Shown here one piece after another: positions 17,917 through 26,766 of a stretch of DNA of 64,000 bases. The stretch is taken from contig NZ_JACHYC010000003.1 of NCBI RefSeq assembly GCF_014192575.1, forward strand, positions 124,001 to 188,000, read 5' to 3'. The notes under the pieces were generated by a model that was not told where the DNA came from, did not search any database, and saw only the letters and a program-made list of their open reading frames with translations. The translations under genes and the position numbers were made by a program. How positions within the stretch are numbered: the first letter of the stretch is position 1; each line of letters starts with the position of its first letter. Source of the stretch: Variovorax sp. Sphag1AA. Lineage in GTDB: Bacteria; Pseudomonadota; Gammaproteobacteria; Burkholderiales; Burkholderiaceae_C.

Positions 17917-18325
17917 GCGCCGCGAGGCTACGAACTTAATATTTCAAAAATACGTCTGGTTACTTATCCGGCGTGAACTAGGTCACGGATCCTCGTGCAG
18001 CGCGTCAAGGGAAATATTTCTTTGCGCTGCTCTTTCGGTGGGCATCGCAATGGAAGCCAAGCGGGATGCGCCTCGGGCGAGATGTCCAGCGTGTTATCCA
18101 CAAGGTTTTCCACCGGCCGCGGGGAAAAGCGCCCCTTGACTTTCACGTTTCGCCGTTCGCGACCATGCAACTGTCCCTTGGGAGTGACGCACATTCGCGG
18201 CTTCGCGGCATGCGTGCCGGGCCGTCGGGCTGTTGCCGCGCCCTCGGACTTTTCCACATCCGAGGCGAGCGGCTACTTCACGCTTGATTCGGCGTTGCAG
18301 GAGGCGTCGCCGGCGAGCAGTCGCT
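17917..18325. other. Gene-free 409-base interval with inverted repeats and DnaA-box-like sites
   Basis: No convincing gene was seen; ORFs here lack family resemblance and run as shadows. The interval holds the promoter side of the binding-protein gene at 17916, an imperfect hairpin with a nested palindrome (17997-18030), a perfect TTATCCACA (18094-18102) and two near matches at about 18107-18115 and 18248-18256. It ends at the stop of the Bug gene. Confidence 0.6.
17997..18030. repeat. Nested inverted repeat upstream of orphan binding protein
   Basis: Arms GCAGCGC (17997-18003) and GCGCTGC (18024-18030) enclose a perfect 10-base palindrome GAAATATTTC (18011-18020). It is about 80-110 bases upstream of the binding-protein start on the minus strand, a plausible operator position. 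No T-run follows, so terminator function is unlikely. Confidence 0.5.
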
Positions 18326-19300
18326 TCAATCCGCGTACACGCCTGCCGCCTTGATGATCGGGCTCCACTTGGCGATCTCCGCCGCCACGAACTTCTTGTG
18401 GCCTTCGGGCTCGATGCGGCCGTCGTTCGCGACCACCGCGCCGAGGTCTTCCTGCTTCCGGATGAAATCCGGGTCCTTCAGCGCGACCTTCAGCGCGTCG
18501 TTGATCTTCTTGGTGATCGCAGGCGACGTGCCCTTCGGCGCATAGAGGCCGTGCCAGATCGTGACCTGGAAGTCCTTCAGGCCGGCCTCCTGCAGGGTGG
18601 GCAGATCCTTCAGCAATGGCGTGTTGAGCCGCTTGGCAGTCGTCACCGCGAAGGCCTTGACCTTCTTGCCTTCGATCTGTGGCGACGTATTGGTGGTCTG
18701 GTCGCACAGCAAGTCGATCTGGCCGCCGATCAGGTCGGTGATCGCGGGTGCAGTGCCCTTGTACGGCACGGGCGTCATCTCGGTCTTGGTGGCGCTCTGG
18801 AAGAGCAGGCCGCACAGGTGCGAAGCCGAGCCCACGCCCGCGTTGCCGAGATTGATCTTGCCCTTGTTGGCCGCGATCCAGGTGGCGAGTTCCTTGTAGT
18901 TGTTGGCCGGGATGCTGGGCCTGGAGATCAGCGTCATCGGCACGTCGTTCACGATGCCGAGGTATTCGAAGTCGGTCTCGACCTTGAAGCCCGGCTTGCG
19001 CACCAGCGTCGGGATGGTCGCCATGCCGATGTGGTTGAGCAGCAGCGTCGTGCCGTCCGGTGCAGCGCGCGCCACCTTGGCCGCGCCGATCGAACTGCCG
19101 GCGCCCGGCACGTTGTCGACCACGATCGTGGCGCCCAGTGGCTTGCGCAGCGCTTCGGCGAGGTCGCGTGCCACGCGATCGGTCGGGCCGCCCGCGGCAA
19201 AAGGCACCACGATGTTGATCGTCTTGCCGCCCGGATAGTCCTGGGCGTGGGCAGCAGCAACGGTGGCGAAAGCAAGGGCGGCGAATGCAAAGACTTTCAT
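18326..19300 (-). CDS. Tripartite tricarboxylate transporter (Bug/TctC) binding protein
   Basis: Bug-family periplasmic protein of 324 residues. The signal peptide MKVFAFAALAFATVAAAHAQ is followed by INIVVPFAAGGPTDRVAR, ATIVVDNVPGAGSSIGAA, MTPVPYKGTAPAITDLIGGQ and LPTLQEAGLKDF, all standard pocket elements. The start has a GGAG site (CTCCGGAG) on the minus strand. It is the last gene of a minus-strand set with a secreted hydrolase and a tannase-family esterase, so it may bind the acid released by those esterases; that link is inferred from order. Confidence 0.93.
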   Translation of the reverse strand: MKVFAFAALAFATVAAAHAQDYPGGKTINIVVPFAAGGPTDRVARDLAEALRKPLGATIVVDNVPGAGSSIGAAKVARAAPDGTTLLLNHIGMATIPTLVRKPGFKVETDFEYLGIVNDVPMTLISRPSIPANNYKELATWIAANKGKINLGNAGVGSASHLCGLLFQSATKTEMTPVPYKGTAPAITDLIGGQIDLLCDQTTNTSPQIEGKKVKAFAVTTAKRLNTPLLKDLPTLQEAGLKDFQVTIWHGLYAPKGTSPAITKKINDALKVALKDPDFIRKQEDLGAVVANDGRIEPEGHKKFVAAEIAKWSPIIKAAGVYAD

Positions 19301-19343
19301 CAGAAAAAACTCCGGAGAGGAAAGAAGAAAAAAGGAAAGGCGC

Positions 19344-20699
19344 TCAGGGTTGCCGCATCGGCACCCGGCTCTCGAGTGAAGCCGGATGCCAGCCTGGCTG
19401 GATGTGGCAGTCGTTCTTCCCGTCCGGGCGATAGCGCGGCATCACGGCCTTGCACAGCAGGGCGATGCTCTCCGGCGTGGGCTTCTCGCCCTTGTCGATC
19501 CAGTCGAGCAATGCGGTGAAGAGCGCCGGATATTCCGAATCGCTCAGGTAGCTGTGTTCGCGTTCGTCGCCGAAGGTCTGCACCAGCTTGTCGCCGGTGC
19601 CGGCCGATTCGCGGATGCGGCGGTAGAGGTCTTCCAGCTCGACGAAGGCCGTCGGGTCGTTGATCGCATGCAGGGTCACGGTCGGCAGCGAGGTGCGGCC
19701 CGTGGGCAGGCTGTCGGCGGCCAGTTCGCCCTGCGCCTGCGGATCGGCCGCATAGCGCGCGACGCCAGCGTTCAGTGCCGCGTCGTCGTTCGAGCCGTGA
19801 TAGGTCACACCGATGTTGCCGAAGGGGTTGCGCCCGTCCAGCCGCGACTGAACCAGATCCTGGAAGAGCCAGGTCGCCCACGTCAGATGGCCGACCAGCG
19901 AGCGTTCTTCGATCTTGGTGGCGGTAAGGATCGTCTTCAGCCGCGCAGCCTGCTCGGGTGTGCGCTGCGCTGCCGGCAGGCCCACGCCGGTGCACTCCTT
20001 CACGCGCGCAGCGAGGTCGGCGCGTGTGAGCTTCGAGTCCTTCGGCAGACCCATCCAGAGCGGGTACTGCGGCTCATCGGGCCGCGGGTGGTTGCGGCAG
20101 ACGTATTGGTAGACCGCACGCAGGTCGAGGCGGAAGTCGTAGGCGTTGTTGCCGCCGCCAAGCACGCCGCTCGTCAGCAGAAGGCCGTCGTACGGGCTCT
20201 TCGCGCCCGGCGGTGCATACAGCTCCGCAGCCTTCGAGGCCACGCCGCCGCCATAGCTCTGTCCGTGCAGCAGCGTGCGGCGCGGCGTGCCGAAATGACT
20301 CACGAAGATCTGCCGCAGGCGCTCGGTGTCCTCCGCCGCCATCGTCACGCCATAGCCGCCGCGCCGATACGTGGACCCAGCCCATGCATAGCCTGCACGC
20401 ACGGTGACAGCCCAGCGCTTGAGGTCTTCTTCGCTGCGCTCCAGCTTCGGTGGCCCGGTCTCGGGGCCGCCGTGCGCGTGCATCACGAGCACGCGGTTCC
20501 AGTCCTTCGGGATCGCGATCCAGTAGAAGGCGCCTGCGCTGTCTTCACCGGTGAAGCACCTGGCCGATTCAGGAACGGGTGCGGGGCAGTGGGTGACGTG
20601 CGGCCCCCGGTTCACTGCGGCTGGCGCAGGGGCGGCGCCGGCGGCCGCGGAGCAGACGGCTCCGCCGATGATCGCCGCGCACGCGAGCTTCAGATACAT
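19344..20699 (-). CDS. Secreted alpha/beta hydrolase
   Basis: Predicted exported hydrolase of 451 residues from ATG 20699, with a signal peptide (YLKLACAAIIGGAVCSAAAG). A TTG at 20723 overlapping the upstream stop (TTGA) could add eight residues and would couple translation. The oxyanion strand is VLVMHAHGGP and the nucleophile elbow LLHGQSYGGG; later DLYRRIRES and DEREHSYLSD may supply the acid and histidine. Six cysteines suggest disulfides. It resembles uncharacterised periplasmic hydrolases, and the tannase-family gene directly upstream suggests action on a related ester. Confidence 0.78.
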   Translation of the reverse strand: MYLKLACAAIIGGAVCSAAAGAAPAPAAVNRGPHVTHCPAPVPESARCFTGEDSAGAFYWIAIPKDWNRVLVMHAHGGPETGPPKLERSEEDLKRWAVTVRAGYAWAGSTYRRGGYGVTMAAEDTERLRQIFVSHFGTPRRTLLHGQSYGGGVASKAAELYAPPGAKSPYDGLLLTSGVLGGGNNAYDFRLDLRAVYQYVCRNHPRPDEPQYPLWMGLPKDSKLTRADLAARVKECTGVGLPAAQRTPEQAARLKTILTATKIEERSLVGHLTWATWLFQDLVQSRLDGRNPFGNIGVTYHGSNDDAALNAGVARYAADPQAQGELAADSLPTGRTSLPTVTLHAINDPTAFVELEDLYRRIRESAGTGDKLVQTFGDEREHSYLSDSEYPALFTALLDWIDKGEKPTPESIALLCKAVMPRYRPDGKNDCHIQPGWHPASLESRVPMRQP

Positions 20700-20719
20700 G
20701 GATCGATCGAGCGATGAGT

Positions 20720-23473
20720 TCAATGTCGTAGTCCCAATTGGAGAGCCGCGCCGTTGTTGCCGTTGGCCGAAATGAATCCGAGCAGGCCGCCGCTGAAGAT
20801 GAAGTTGCCCGGCGCTGCGCCGCTGCCTTGTGCCACGCCCAGCACCGGCGTGTCGTAGGCCAGCGTGTCCACGCTGCTGCCCAGCGACAGGTTGGTGCCG
20901 TTCACGACGGCCGCGCTTGCCTGCCCGTTGTTGTCCGCGACCGCGAACTGGCCGTCGGCCGTGCCCGAAGCCAACGTGGTCTGCGGCGCAAACAGGCGCA
21001 TGCCGTAGCTGCTGGCCGACTCGCGCACCAGGAAGAGCGGCACCGTCACCGCGCCGACCTGCCCGAAGATCGCCGAGCCCGAAAGCGTGCCACCCGTGGT
21101 GACGGCGCTGCCGGTGGGCGAAGTGGTGAAGACATCGAAGGCATTGCGCGACTGGTTGTAGCTCAGATAGCCCTTGGCTGTCGATGTGCAGGCGGCGTCA
21201 TAGACCATGAAGCTGCCGCTCGTCGGATCCTGGCAATGCTGGAAGGTGCCGGCATTGCGTACCCGCGATGCGGCGCCATAGGCGGTGGCGCTGCCGTTCG
21301 CGGCGTACTGCACGCCGACCACGTTGAAGATGTTCGCCACCGGGTTGAAGACCGCGGGCGAACTCGCGTTGTTGAACGTGTTCTGGAACACCAGCAGAGG
21401 CACGAAGCCCGAACCCGTGGGCGCCGCCACGCCGCCCTGCACGGCCCCGCCGGCCCCGAAGGTGAAGCTCGCGCCGTTCTCGTTGCTCGTGTAGGTGCAG
21501 TTGCCACCGGCCACCAGCGTGCCGCTGCGCTGCGTGCCTCCCGCGCGCTGCAGGCTGGCGTCCACCGTCACGGTGTAGGCGAGCGTGGAAGGGTTCAGCG
21601 TGAAGCTCAGCTCTTCGCCGAGCGCGTCGCCGCCCTTGTAGGTGGTTGCGCTGGTCGGCAGGTTGGCGCATGCCAGCGGGTCGCCCGCTTCCTGAACGCA
21701 GCTGTAGTTGATGGCTGCGTCGGCGCTGCCGCTGCCGTTGAACTTGGGCCATGCCGGGAATAGGCACAGGGGGCGCGTGCGCCCGTAGGTGCCGGCTACC
21801 GTGTCCATCGCCACGCCAGTGGCAGGTGCCAATCCGTTCTGCACCCAGTTGTCGAGTGCACTCAGCGAATCCCATGCGGGAATGAAGACGCCGGTGCCGT
21901 GGCCCATGCCCGGGACGGTGTAGAAGCGAATGCCCTTGTCCACTGCGCCCTGTCCCAGCGTGGACACCACCTGCTTGTAGTAGTTGATGGTGGAGTTGTT
22001 GCTGATCACCTCGTCCGCGAGGCCATGCAGCAGGATCAGCTTGCCGCCGTGCGCGAGGAACGGCGACAGGTCCGGGTTGGTGGCGTCGGTCATGGCCGAC
22101 ACCTGCTGCACCCGCGCGGTGTAGCTGCCGGGGTTGAGCGGATCGAAGGTCAGTGTGTCGAGTGTCGGGACGCGGGTGACGAAGTACTTGGCCCACTGAT
22201 CGCCGGTGACATACATGTTGGCGTCGGCGGTGGTGGCCGGATTGCCGGGCACCGGGCGGGTGCCGAGGTCGCGCGTGGTGTAGGGGCCGGCGACCTGCGC
22301 GCCTTCCAGCAAGTTGTAGCCGCCGGCGACCGTCACGCCATTGGCCAGCGCGTAGCTGCTGAAGGTCAGCGGCGACTCGATGGTCTGCACGGTGGCGAGC
22401 TGCGCGTCCGACAGGCAAGTGTTGCCAGTGTCGATGCCGCCAGGGCAGCGCAACTCGGCGAGGATGTACGCATTGAGCTGACGGCAACTCTCGACGTTGC
22501 TGACGATGTTGTCCACGACGCCATCCAGCTTGTCGCAGGCGTCCTTCACGGTCTTCTGAACCAGCAGGGTCTTGGTGAGGTTGAGCCAGCCTGCGGCGCC
22601 GTTGTTGTAGAGCGCGCGGCCCACCGCGATGTTCGACAGCCGCGTGCCGCTGTAGTTGAGCGCCGGCTCGTTGGCGATCACGCCGTCGTAGTCATTCGGC
22701 CAGCGCTGGATGTGCAGCAATGCGTCGCGCCCTCCGGTCGAAGTCCCGAGGAAGTACGCCTTGCTCGGCAGGCGACCATAGCGCGCCTTGATCAGCACGT
22801 AGGCGATGTCGTGCGTCTTCTTGAGTGCATTGCCGCCGTAGTTGGCCAGCGATTCGTCATTCATGGCGAAGGTGCCGTCGGTGATGCTGCCGCTCTGGTG
22901 GCCGGCGTCGTCCCCGTACGTGGCGTACCCCATCGCCAGCGGCGCCTGCTGGCCGGGCGGGCCGAAGCGCACGGGCTCGGTGCCGTCGATGAGCACGCCA
23001 TCGAAGCCGCCACCACCGAAGTGAATGGCCTTGGTGTTCCATGTATCCGGCAGGTTGACCGCGAAGTTGATCACCGGCGCGCTCGAGTCCAGGGGCTGGA
23101 TGGTGCCGCGCACCTTGCAGTAGCTGCCCAGGCTGTTGCCTGCGTCGCCCGCCGCCACCGCAGTGGCACTGACGACACTCGCGCTGCCGCTCGGCAGGCC
23201 GATCTGGTTGGCCGCGATGCTCATGCCGGCGAGCGAATCACAAGCGGCCACCATCGGCGCACCGGTGCTGCCGTTGTCCGATGTCCCGGTGCTGCCGCCG
23301 GTTTCGCTGTTCGCCGAAGAGGCCGTTGTGCCGCCGCCACTGGGGCTTGTGGAGGACGATGGCAAGGCCGCGAAGCCGCTGTTGCCGCCACCGCCCCCAC
23401 AGGCGGATAGCAGCAGGGCGAGGCCAAGGCCGCCGAGAAGGGAAAGCGCATTTGCGCGATGGTGCAAGGGCAT
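20720..23473 (-). CDS. Tannase/feruloyl esterase family lipoprotein with C-terminal extension
   Basis: A 917-residue lipoprotein (lipobox LLSAC, Cys25), a Gly/Ser/Thr-rich linker (about 26-72), a tannase-family hydrolase domain (about 75-600) and an extra C-terminal region of about 320 residues rich in beta strands and Gly/Ser/Thr. Likely catalytic residues are Ser245 (FLGTSTGG), Asp487 (LLHGLADEVIS) and His525 (PGMGHGTG). Family members usually carry Cys next to both Ser and His (CS-D-HC disulfide); here these are Thr244 and Gly526. ATG 23473 is chosen because it gives the lipoprotein signal and follows GGAG; a longer ORF upstream lacks this. It probably cleaves aromatic or other esters at the cell surface. 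Confidence 0.88.
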   Translation of the reverse strand: MPLHHRANALSLLGGLGLALLLSACGGGGGNSGFAALPSSSTSPSGGGTTASSANSETGGSTGTSDNGSTGAPMVAACDSLAGMSIAANQIGLPSGSASVVSATAVAAGDAGNSLGSYCKVRGTIQPLDSSAPVINFAVNLPDTWNTKAIHFGGGGFDGVLIDGTEPVRFGPPGQQAPLAMGYATYGDDAGHQSGSITDGTFAMNDESLANYGGNALKKTHDIAYVLIKARYGRLPSKAYFLGTSTGGRDALLHIQRWPNDYDGVIANEPALNYSGTRLSNIAVGRALYNNGAAGWLNLTKTLLVQKTVKDACDKLDGVVDNIVSNVESCRQLNAYILAELRCPGGIDTGNTCLSDAQLATVQTIESPLTFSSYALANGVTVAGGYNLLEGAQVAGPYTTRDLGTRPVPGNPATTADANMYVTGDQWAKYFVTRVPTLDTLTFDPLNPGSYTARVQQVSAMTDATNPDLSPFLAHGGKLILLHGLADEVISNNSTINYYKQVVSTLGQGAVDKGIRFYTVPGMGHGTGVFIPAWDSLSALDNWVQNGLAPATGVAMDTVAGTYGRTRPLCLFPAWPKFNGSGSADAAINYSCVQEAGDPLACANLPTSATTYKGGDALGEELSFTLNPSTLAYTVTVDASLQRAGGTQRSGTLVAGGNCTYTSNENGASFTFGAGGAVQGGVAAPTGSGFVPLLVFQNTFNNASSPAVFNPVANIFNVVGVQYAANGSATAYGAASRVRNAGTFQHCQDPTSGSFMVYDAACTSTAKGYLSYNQSRNAFDVFTTSPTGSAVTTGGTLSGSAIFGQVGAVTVPLFLVRESASSYGMRLFAPQTTLASGTADGQFAVADNNGQASAAVVNGTNLSLGSSVDTLAYDTPVLGVAQGSGAAPGNFIFSGGLLGFISANGNNGAALQLGLRH

Positions 23474-23591
23474 CCGTTGTCTCCGTTGCGGCCTGGAAAT
23501 CGACCGCTTTGTCTTTTGGAAGGCGCGACGATAGAGACGGCCCGATATAGGGTCAAATAAAATAATCGACCACTTTTCAGACGAAAAAAAT

Positions 23592-24506
23592 ATGGACATC
23601 CGCGCGCTGCGCTACTTCGTTGCGGTGGCCGAGACCGGCCACATGACGCGTGCGGCCGAGCAACTGGGCATCCAGCAGCCACCGCTGAGCCAGCAGATCA
23701 AACAGCTGGAACGCGAGCTGGGCGTGCTTCTGTTCCGTCGCCATCCGCGCGGCGTCACGCTCACCGATGCGGGCCATCATTTCCAGGCCGAAGCGACGCG
23801 CATGCTTGGGCAGATGCAGGCCCTGCGCGAACGCATGGTCCGCGTGGCCAAAGGGCAGGAGGGGAGCCTGTCGGTGGGCTTCACCAGTTCGGCCGCATCG
23901 CACCGCTTCGTGCCCGAGGCGCTGCGCAGCTTTCGGAGCCAGCACCCCGGCGTCGAACTGCAGGTGCGCGAGGCCAATGCCGCCGACCTCATCGAGGCAC
24001 TCGCTGCCGGGCGCCTGCACTGCGCGTTGCTGCGTGCACCAGTGGCGCATCCTGAAGGCCTGCGCTTCGACACCCTGCTGCGCGAACCCATGATCGCCGC
24101 GCTGCCGATCGACCATCGTCTGGTGCAGAGACGGGCGCGCCAGTCGTCGCCGCGACCGCTCACGCTCGCGCAGTTGTGCGAGGACGGATTGATATTGGTC
24201 CGCCGTCCGGGCGCGCCGGGCATGTACGCGGAGCTGCTGGCGCTGTGCCACACGCGCGGCCTGCGCCCGCGCGTGGTCGCAGAGGTGGATCGCATGATGA
24301 CCAACCTGAACCTCGTGGCCGCCGGCGTCGGCCTGTCGGTGGTGCCGGCTTCCATGAGCGGGGTGCACGCGCACGCCATCGCCTATGCGCCGTTGGCCGG
24401 TTGCCGCTCGCTGGACGCACCGCTCACGCTAGCCTCGCGCATCGGCGAAGACAGTCTGCCGGCGCTGAACTTCGCGGCGCAGTTGCGCGCCAGTGTCAAG
24501 GCATGA
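23592..24506 (+). CDS. LysR family transcriptional regulator
   Basis: LysR-type regulator of 304 residues: an N-terminal winged helix (LRYFVAVAETGHMTRAAEQL, then QPPLSQQIKQLE) and a C-terminal co-inducer domain with GFTSSAASHRFVPEALR. It is divergent from the tannase-family gene; the 118 bases between them are AT-rich (AAATAAAATAAT) and should contain both promoters and the LysR site. The downstream Bug gene overlaps its stop (ATGA, 24503-24506). It probably switches on the esterase/uptake genes in response to a released acid; this is inferred from arrangement. Confidence 0.92.
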   Translation: MDIRALRYFVAVAETGHMTRAAEQLGIQQPPLSQQIKQLERELGVLLFRRHPRGVTLTDAGHHFQAEATRMLGQMQALRERMVRVAKGQEGSLSVGFTSSAASHRFVPEALRSFRSQHPGVELQVREANAADLIEALAAGRLHCALLRAPVAHPEGLRFDTLLREPMIAALPIDHRLVQRRARQSSPRPLTLAQLCEDGLILVRRPGAPGMYAELLALCHTRGLRPRVVAEVDRMMTNLNLVAAGVGLSVVPASMSGVHAHAIAYAPLAGCRSLDAPLTLASRIGEDSLPALNFAAQLRASVKA

Positions 24507-25513
24507 AGGACAGGCTCTCGACTCTCCTGCCTCGCCGCGCCGTGTTGCGACTGGGGATGGCTGCTTCGATCGGCGTGACCGGTCTGACGTGCCGGGCGCA
24601 GGCCTTGTCGATGCCCTGGCCGCAACGCCCGCTGCGGCTCATCGTGGTCTATCCGCCCGGCGGCGTGAGCGACCTGATGGCGCGTGCCTTGGCCGAGCCG
24701 CTGTCGCACGCGCTTGGCGTGCCGGTGCTGGTCGACAACCGCCCCGGTGCCGGCGGCAGCGTCGGCCTCGACATCCTGTCGCGTGCCGCACCCGATGGCC
24801 ACACGCTGGCGCTTTCCGCCATCAGCCCGCTGACGCTGATGCCGCTGATCGTGCGCACGCCCTACGACCCGATGCGCGCCTTCGTGCCGGTGGCCGGTGT
24901 GATGCGCACGCCGGTGCTGGTGGTCGGCACGCCGGCCTTCACGGGCCTCGACTTCGGCGATGTGATCGCGCAGGCTCGCGAGCGACCCGGCGCATTGCGC
25001 TGGGCGACTTCAGGCGTGGCGACGATCGGGCATCTGGTGCTCGCGCAGGTGCGGCTGCAAAGCGGCGCGGCCATCACGCACATCCCGTATCAGGGCGGCG
25101 GGCCTCAGCTCAACGACGCGCTCAGTGGGCAGTTCGAAGTGCTTTCCACCAACCTGGCGTCGCAGCAGCTGCAGTACATCGCAGCGGGCCGCCTGCGGGC
25201 GCTGGCCGTCGGCGCGCCGGTGCGCGTCGATGCGCTCCCTGACGTACCCACATTGGCAGAGCTCGGATTCAAGAGTGCCAATCGCGACTCGCTGTTCGGC
25301 CTGTTCGCTCCTGCAGGCACACCCGCCGCGCTGGTGCAGCGGCTGAACGCGGAAGTCGAGGCCGTACTGCAGGACCAGACGCTGCGCCAGCGCTTGCGCG
25401 ATGCGTACAACCTGCCTTTCACCGGCAGCAGCGACGACTTCGCACGTGAGATCGCCCGAGACCGCCAGCGCAACCGGGCACTGATGGAAAAAGGTCGCGC
25501 GCAGTTCGAGTGA
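24503..25513 (+). CDS. Tripartite tricarboxylate transporter (Bug/TctC) binding protein
   Basis: Bug-family binding protein of 336 residues, coupled to the LysR gene by ATGA overlap. The export signal contains paired arginines (LPRRAVLRLGMAASIGVTG), possibly Tat-dependent. The mature part has LRLIVVYPPGGVSDLMAR, PVLVDNRPGAGGSVG, ITHIPYQGGGPQLNDALSGQ and LPDVPTLAELGFKS. Co-transcription with the regulator is unusual and may mean the receptor takes part in signalling or that both serve the esterase locus. No membrane partners are nearby. Confidence 0.92.
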   Translation: MKDRLSTLLPRRAVLRLGMAASIGVTGLTCRAQALSMPWPQRPLRLIVVYPPGGVSDLMARALAEPLSHALGVPVLVDNRPGAGGSVGLDILSRAAPDGHTLALSAISPLTLMPLIVRTPYDPMRAFVPVAGVMRTPVLVVGTPAFTGLDFGDVIAQARERPGALRWATSGVATIGHLVLAQVRLQSGAAITHIPYQGGGPQLNDALSGQFEVLSTNLASQQLQYIAAGRLRALAVGAPVRVDALPDVPTLAELGFKSANRDSLFGLFAPAGTPAALVQRLNAEVEAVLQDQTLRQRLRDAYNLPFTGSSDDFAREIARDRQRNRALMEKGRAQFE

Positions 25514-25546
25514 GGTTCGATGCGGTCGCGGCCCCGATCCGGAACG

Positions 25547-26755
25547 CTATTTGAGCGGAACGACGATCAGCTGCAGTGCGCTGCGCAGACCGCCTTCATA
25601 GGCCTCATCGGAAGGAATCGCGCCGCCCGGCCGCGTGATGGCGCCAGCTTGCGGAGCCACGGGCGCTTTGGCGACCTGGCTGCTTTCGGGGAGGGCCTCC
25701 GCCCAGCGTGAGGCGGCCAGCATCATCGGCTCGTCGCGCCCCGGCAGCACCATGCCGGCGAGACGTCCGGCCGCATCGAGCACAGGTCCTCCATGCGTGG
25801 TCCCGGCGACGCCGATGCCGATGCCGAGCTTGCGCGGCGCATCGCCACTCTGGAGCGTTCCGAAGAAGCCTTGGCTCAGCCACGGCCACGCAGGCGTGGC
25901 GTCCTGCTGCGCGGCATATTCGAATGCGAAGCCCGCGCTTCCCGCGAACGGATCGCGGGGCGCCAGCGCTGGGAGCCCCTCGGAGGGCAATGGCGGATTG
26001 AGCCGCAGCACCGTGACCGCATACGACGCCAGCGGCTGCGTCGCTGAATCGACATGTGCGCGCGTGGTCCGGCCCAGTCCGTCGCGTACCCAGATGGCCT
26101 GTGTTGCATCGGGCCGCAGCGCGGCGCTCGGCACGAGGGCCAACGTCCCGTTGGCGATCAGCACGCCGCCCGACACCACGCGAGCCGCCTCCGTGATCGG
26201 TGGCTGGTCGCCCATCAGGAGAGGCTGTGGCGCCATGCGCTGCGGTGTCTGCAGCATCGCTCCGGTCGCGACTGGCGTGGGCGATGCGAAGGCCCGGCGC
26301 ACTTCCAGCGCGACCGGGTCCTGCGGCAATCGTGCGAGCGTCTCGCGCAGCACGCGGTCGGCGAATTCGTTCTGTCCGCCCGCGCGCAGCAACCATGCGT
26401 AGAGGCCGCCCGCAGGGCCGGATTCGAGATGCGCACCGGCCACGTGCGCGCAGAACGCGAGCGCCTTGCGGTATTGCCCGGCCTGCATGTAGGTGCGCAC
26501 CAGGCCCATTTCGGTATCGGGTGCGTGCAGCATCATGGCGGCGCGCTCGAAGGTGTCGTTGGCCGCCGAGACCTCCCCGCGCGCCAGTTCGCCTTCGGCG
26601 CGCGCCAGCAGCTTCGCGCGCGCATCCATCTGCGCCGGATCGTTCACGCGGAAGTCGGTGATGGCGGCGGCGGAGCGGGGCTCCTGCGCGCCGGCATGCG
26701 CCGGCAGTGCCCCTGCAAGCACCGCCATCAGCAGAACACCGGCTCTGGCTTTCAA
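25547..26755 (-). CDS. Exported TPR plus trypsin-fold protein without catalytic triad
   Basis: A 402-residue exported protein. The TTG at 26755 is the start because AAGGA lies eight bases upstream and it opens a signal peptide (LKARAGVLLMAVLAGALPAHAG); a far longer ORF is only antisense read-through. Residues 45-150 look like tetratricopeptide helices. Residues 195-345 follow a trypsin/HtrA-like pattern, but the His region reads LALVPSAAL, the Asp region YAVTVLRL and the usual GNSGGP reads TTHGGP (319-324), so all three catalytic residues are absent. It lies 11 bases after the nucleotidase remnant and was probably its operon partner. The function is not known; a scaffold or binding role is inferred. 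Confidence 0.65.
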   Translation of the reverse strand: MKARAGVLLMAVLAGALPAHAGAQEPRSAAAITDFRVNDPAQMDARAKLLARAEGELARGEVSAANDTFERAAMMLHAPDTEMGLVRTYMQAGQYRKALAFCAHVAGAHLESGPAGGLYAWLLRAGGQNEFADRVLRETLARLPQDPVALEVRRAFASPTPVATGAMLQTPQRMAPQPLLMGDQPPITEAARVVSGGVLIANGTLALVPSAALRPDATQAIWVRDGLGRTTRAHVDSATQPLASYAVTVLRLNPPLPSEGLPALAPRDPFAGSAGFAFEYAAQQDATPAWPWLSQGFFGTLQSGDAPRKLGIGIGVAGTTHGGPVLDAAGRLAGMVLPGRDEPMMLAASRWAEALPESSQVAKAPVAPQAGAITRPGGAIPSDEAYEGGLRSALQLIVVPLK

Positions 26756-26766
26756 TCGACCGTCCT

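Noticed and set aside
18094..18256. One perfect DnaA box (TTATCCACA) and two near matches, considered as a replication origin
   Set aside because: There is no AT-rich unwinding element, no dnaA, dnaN or rep gene, and few boxes; chance occurrence is likely.
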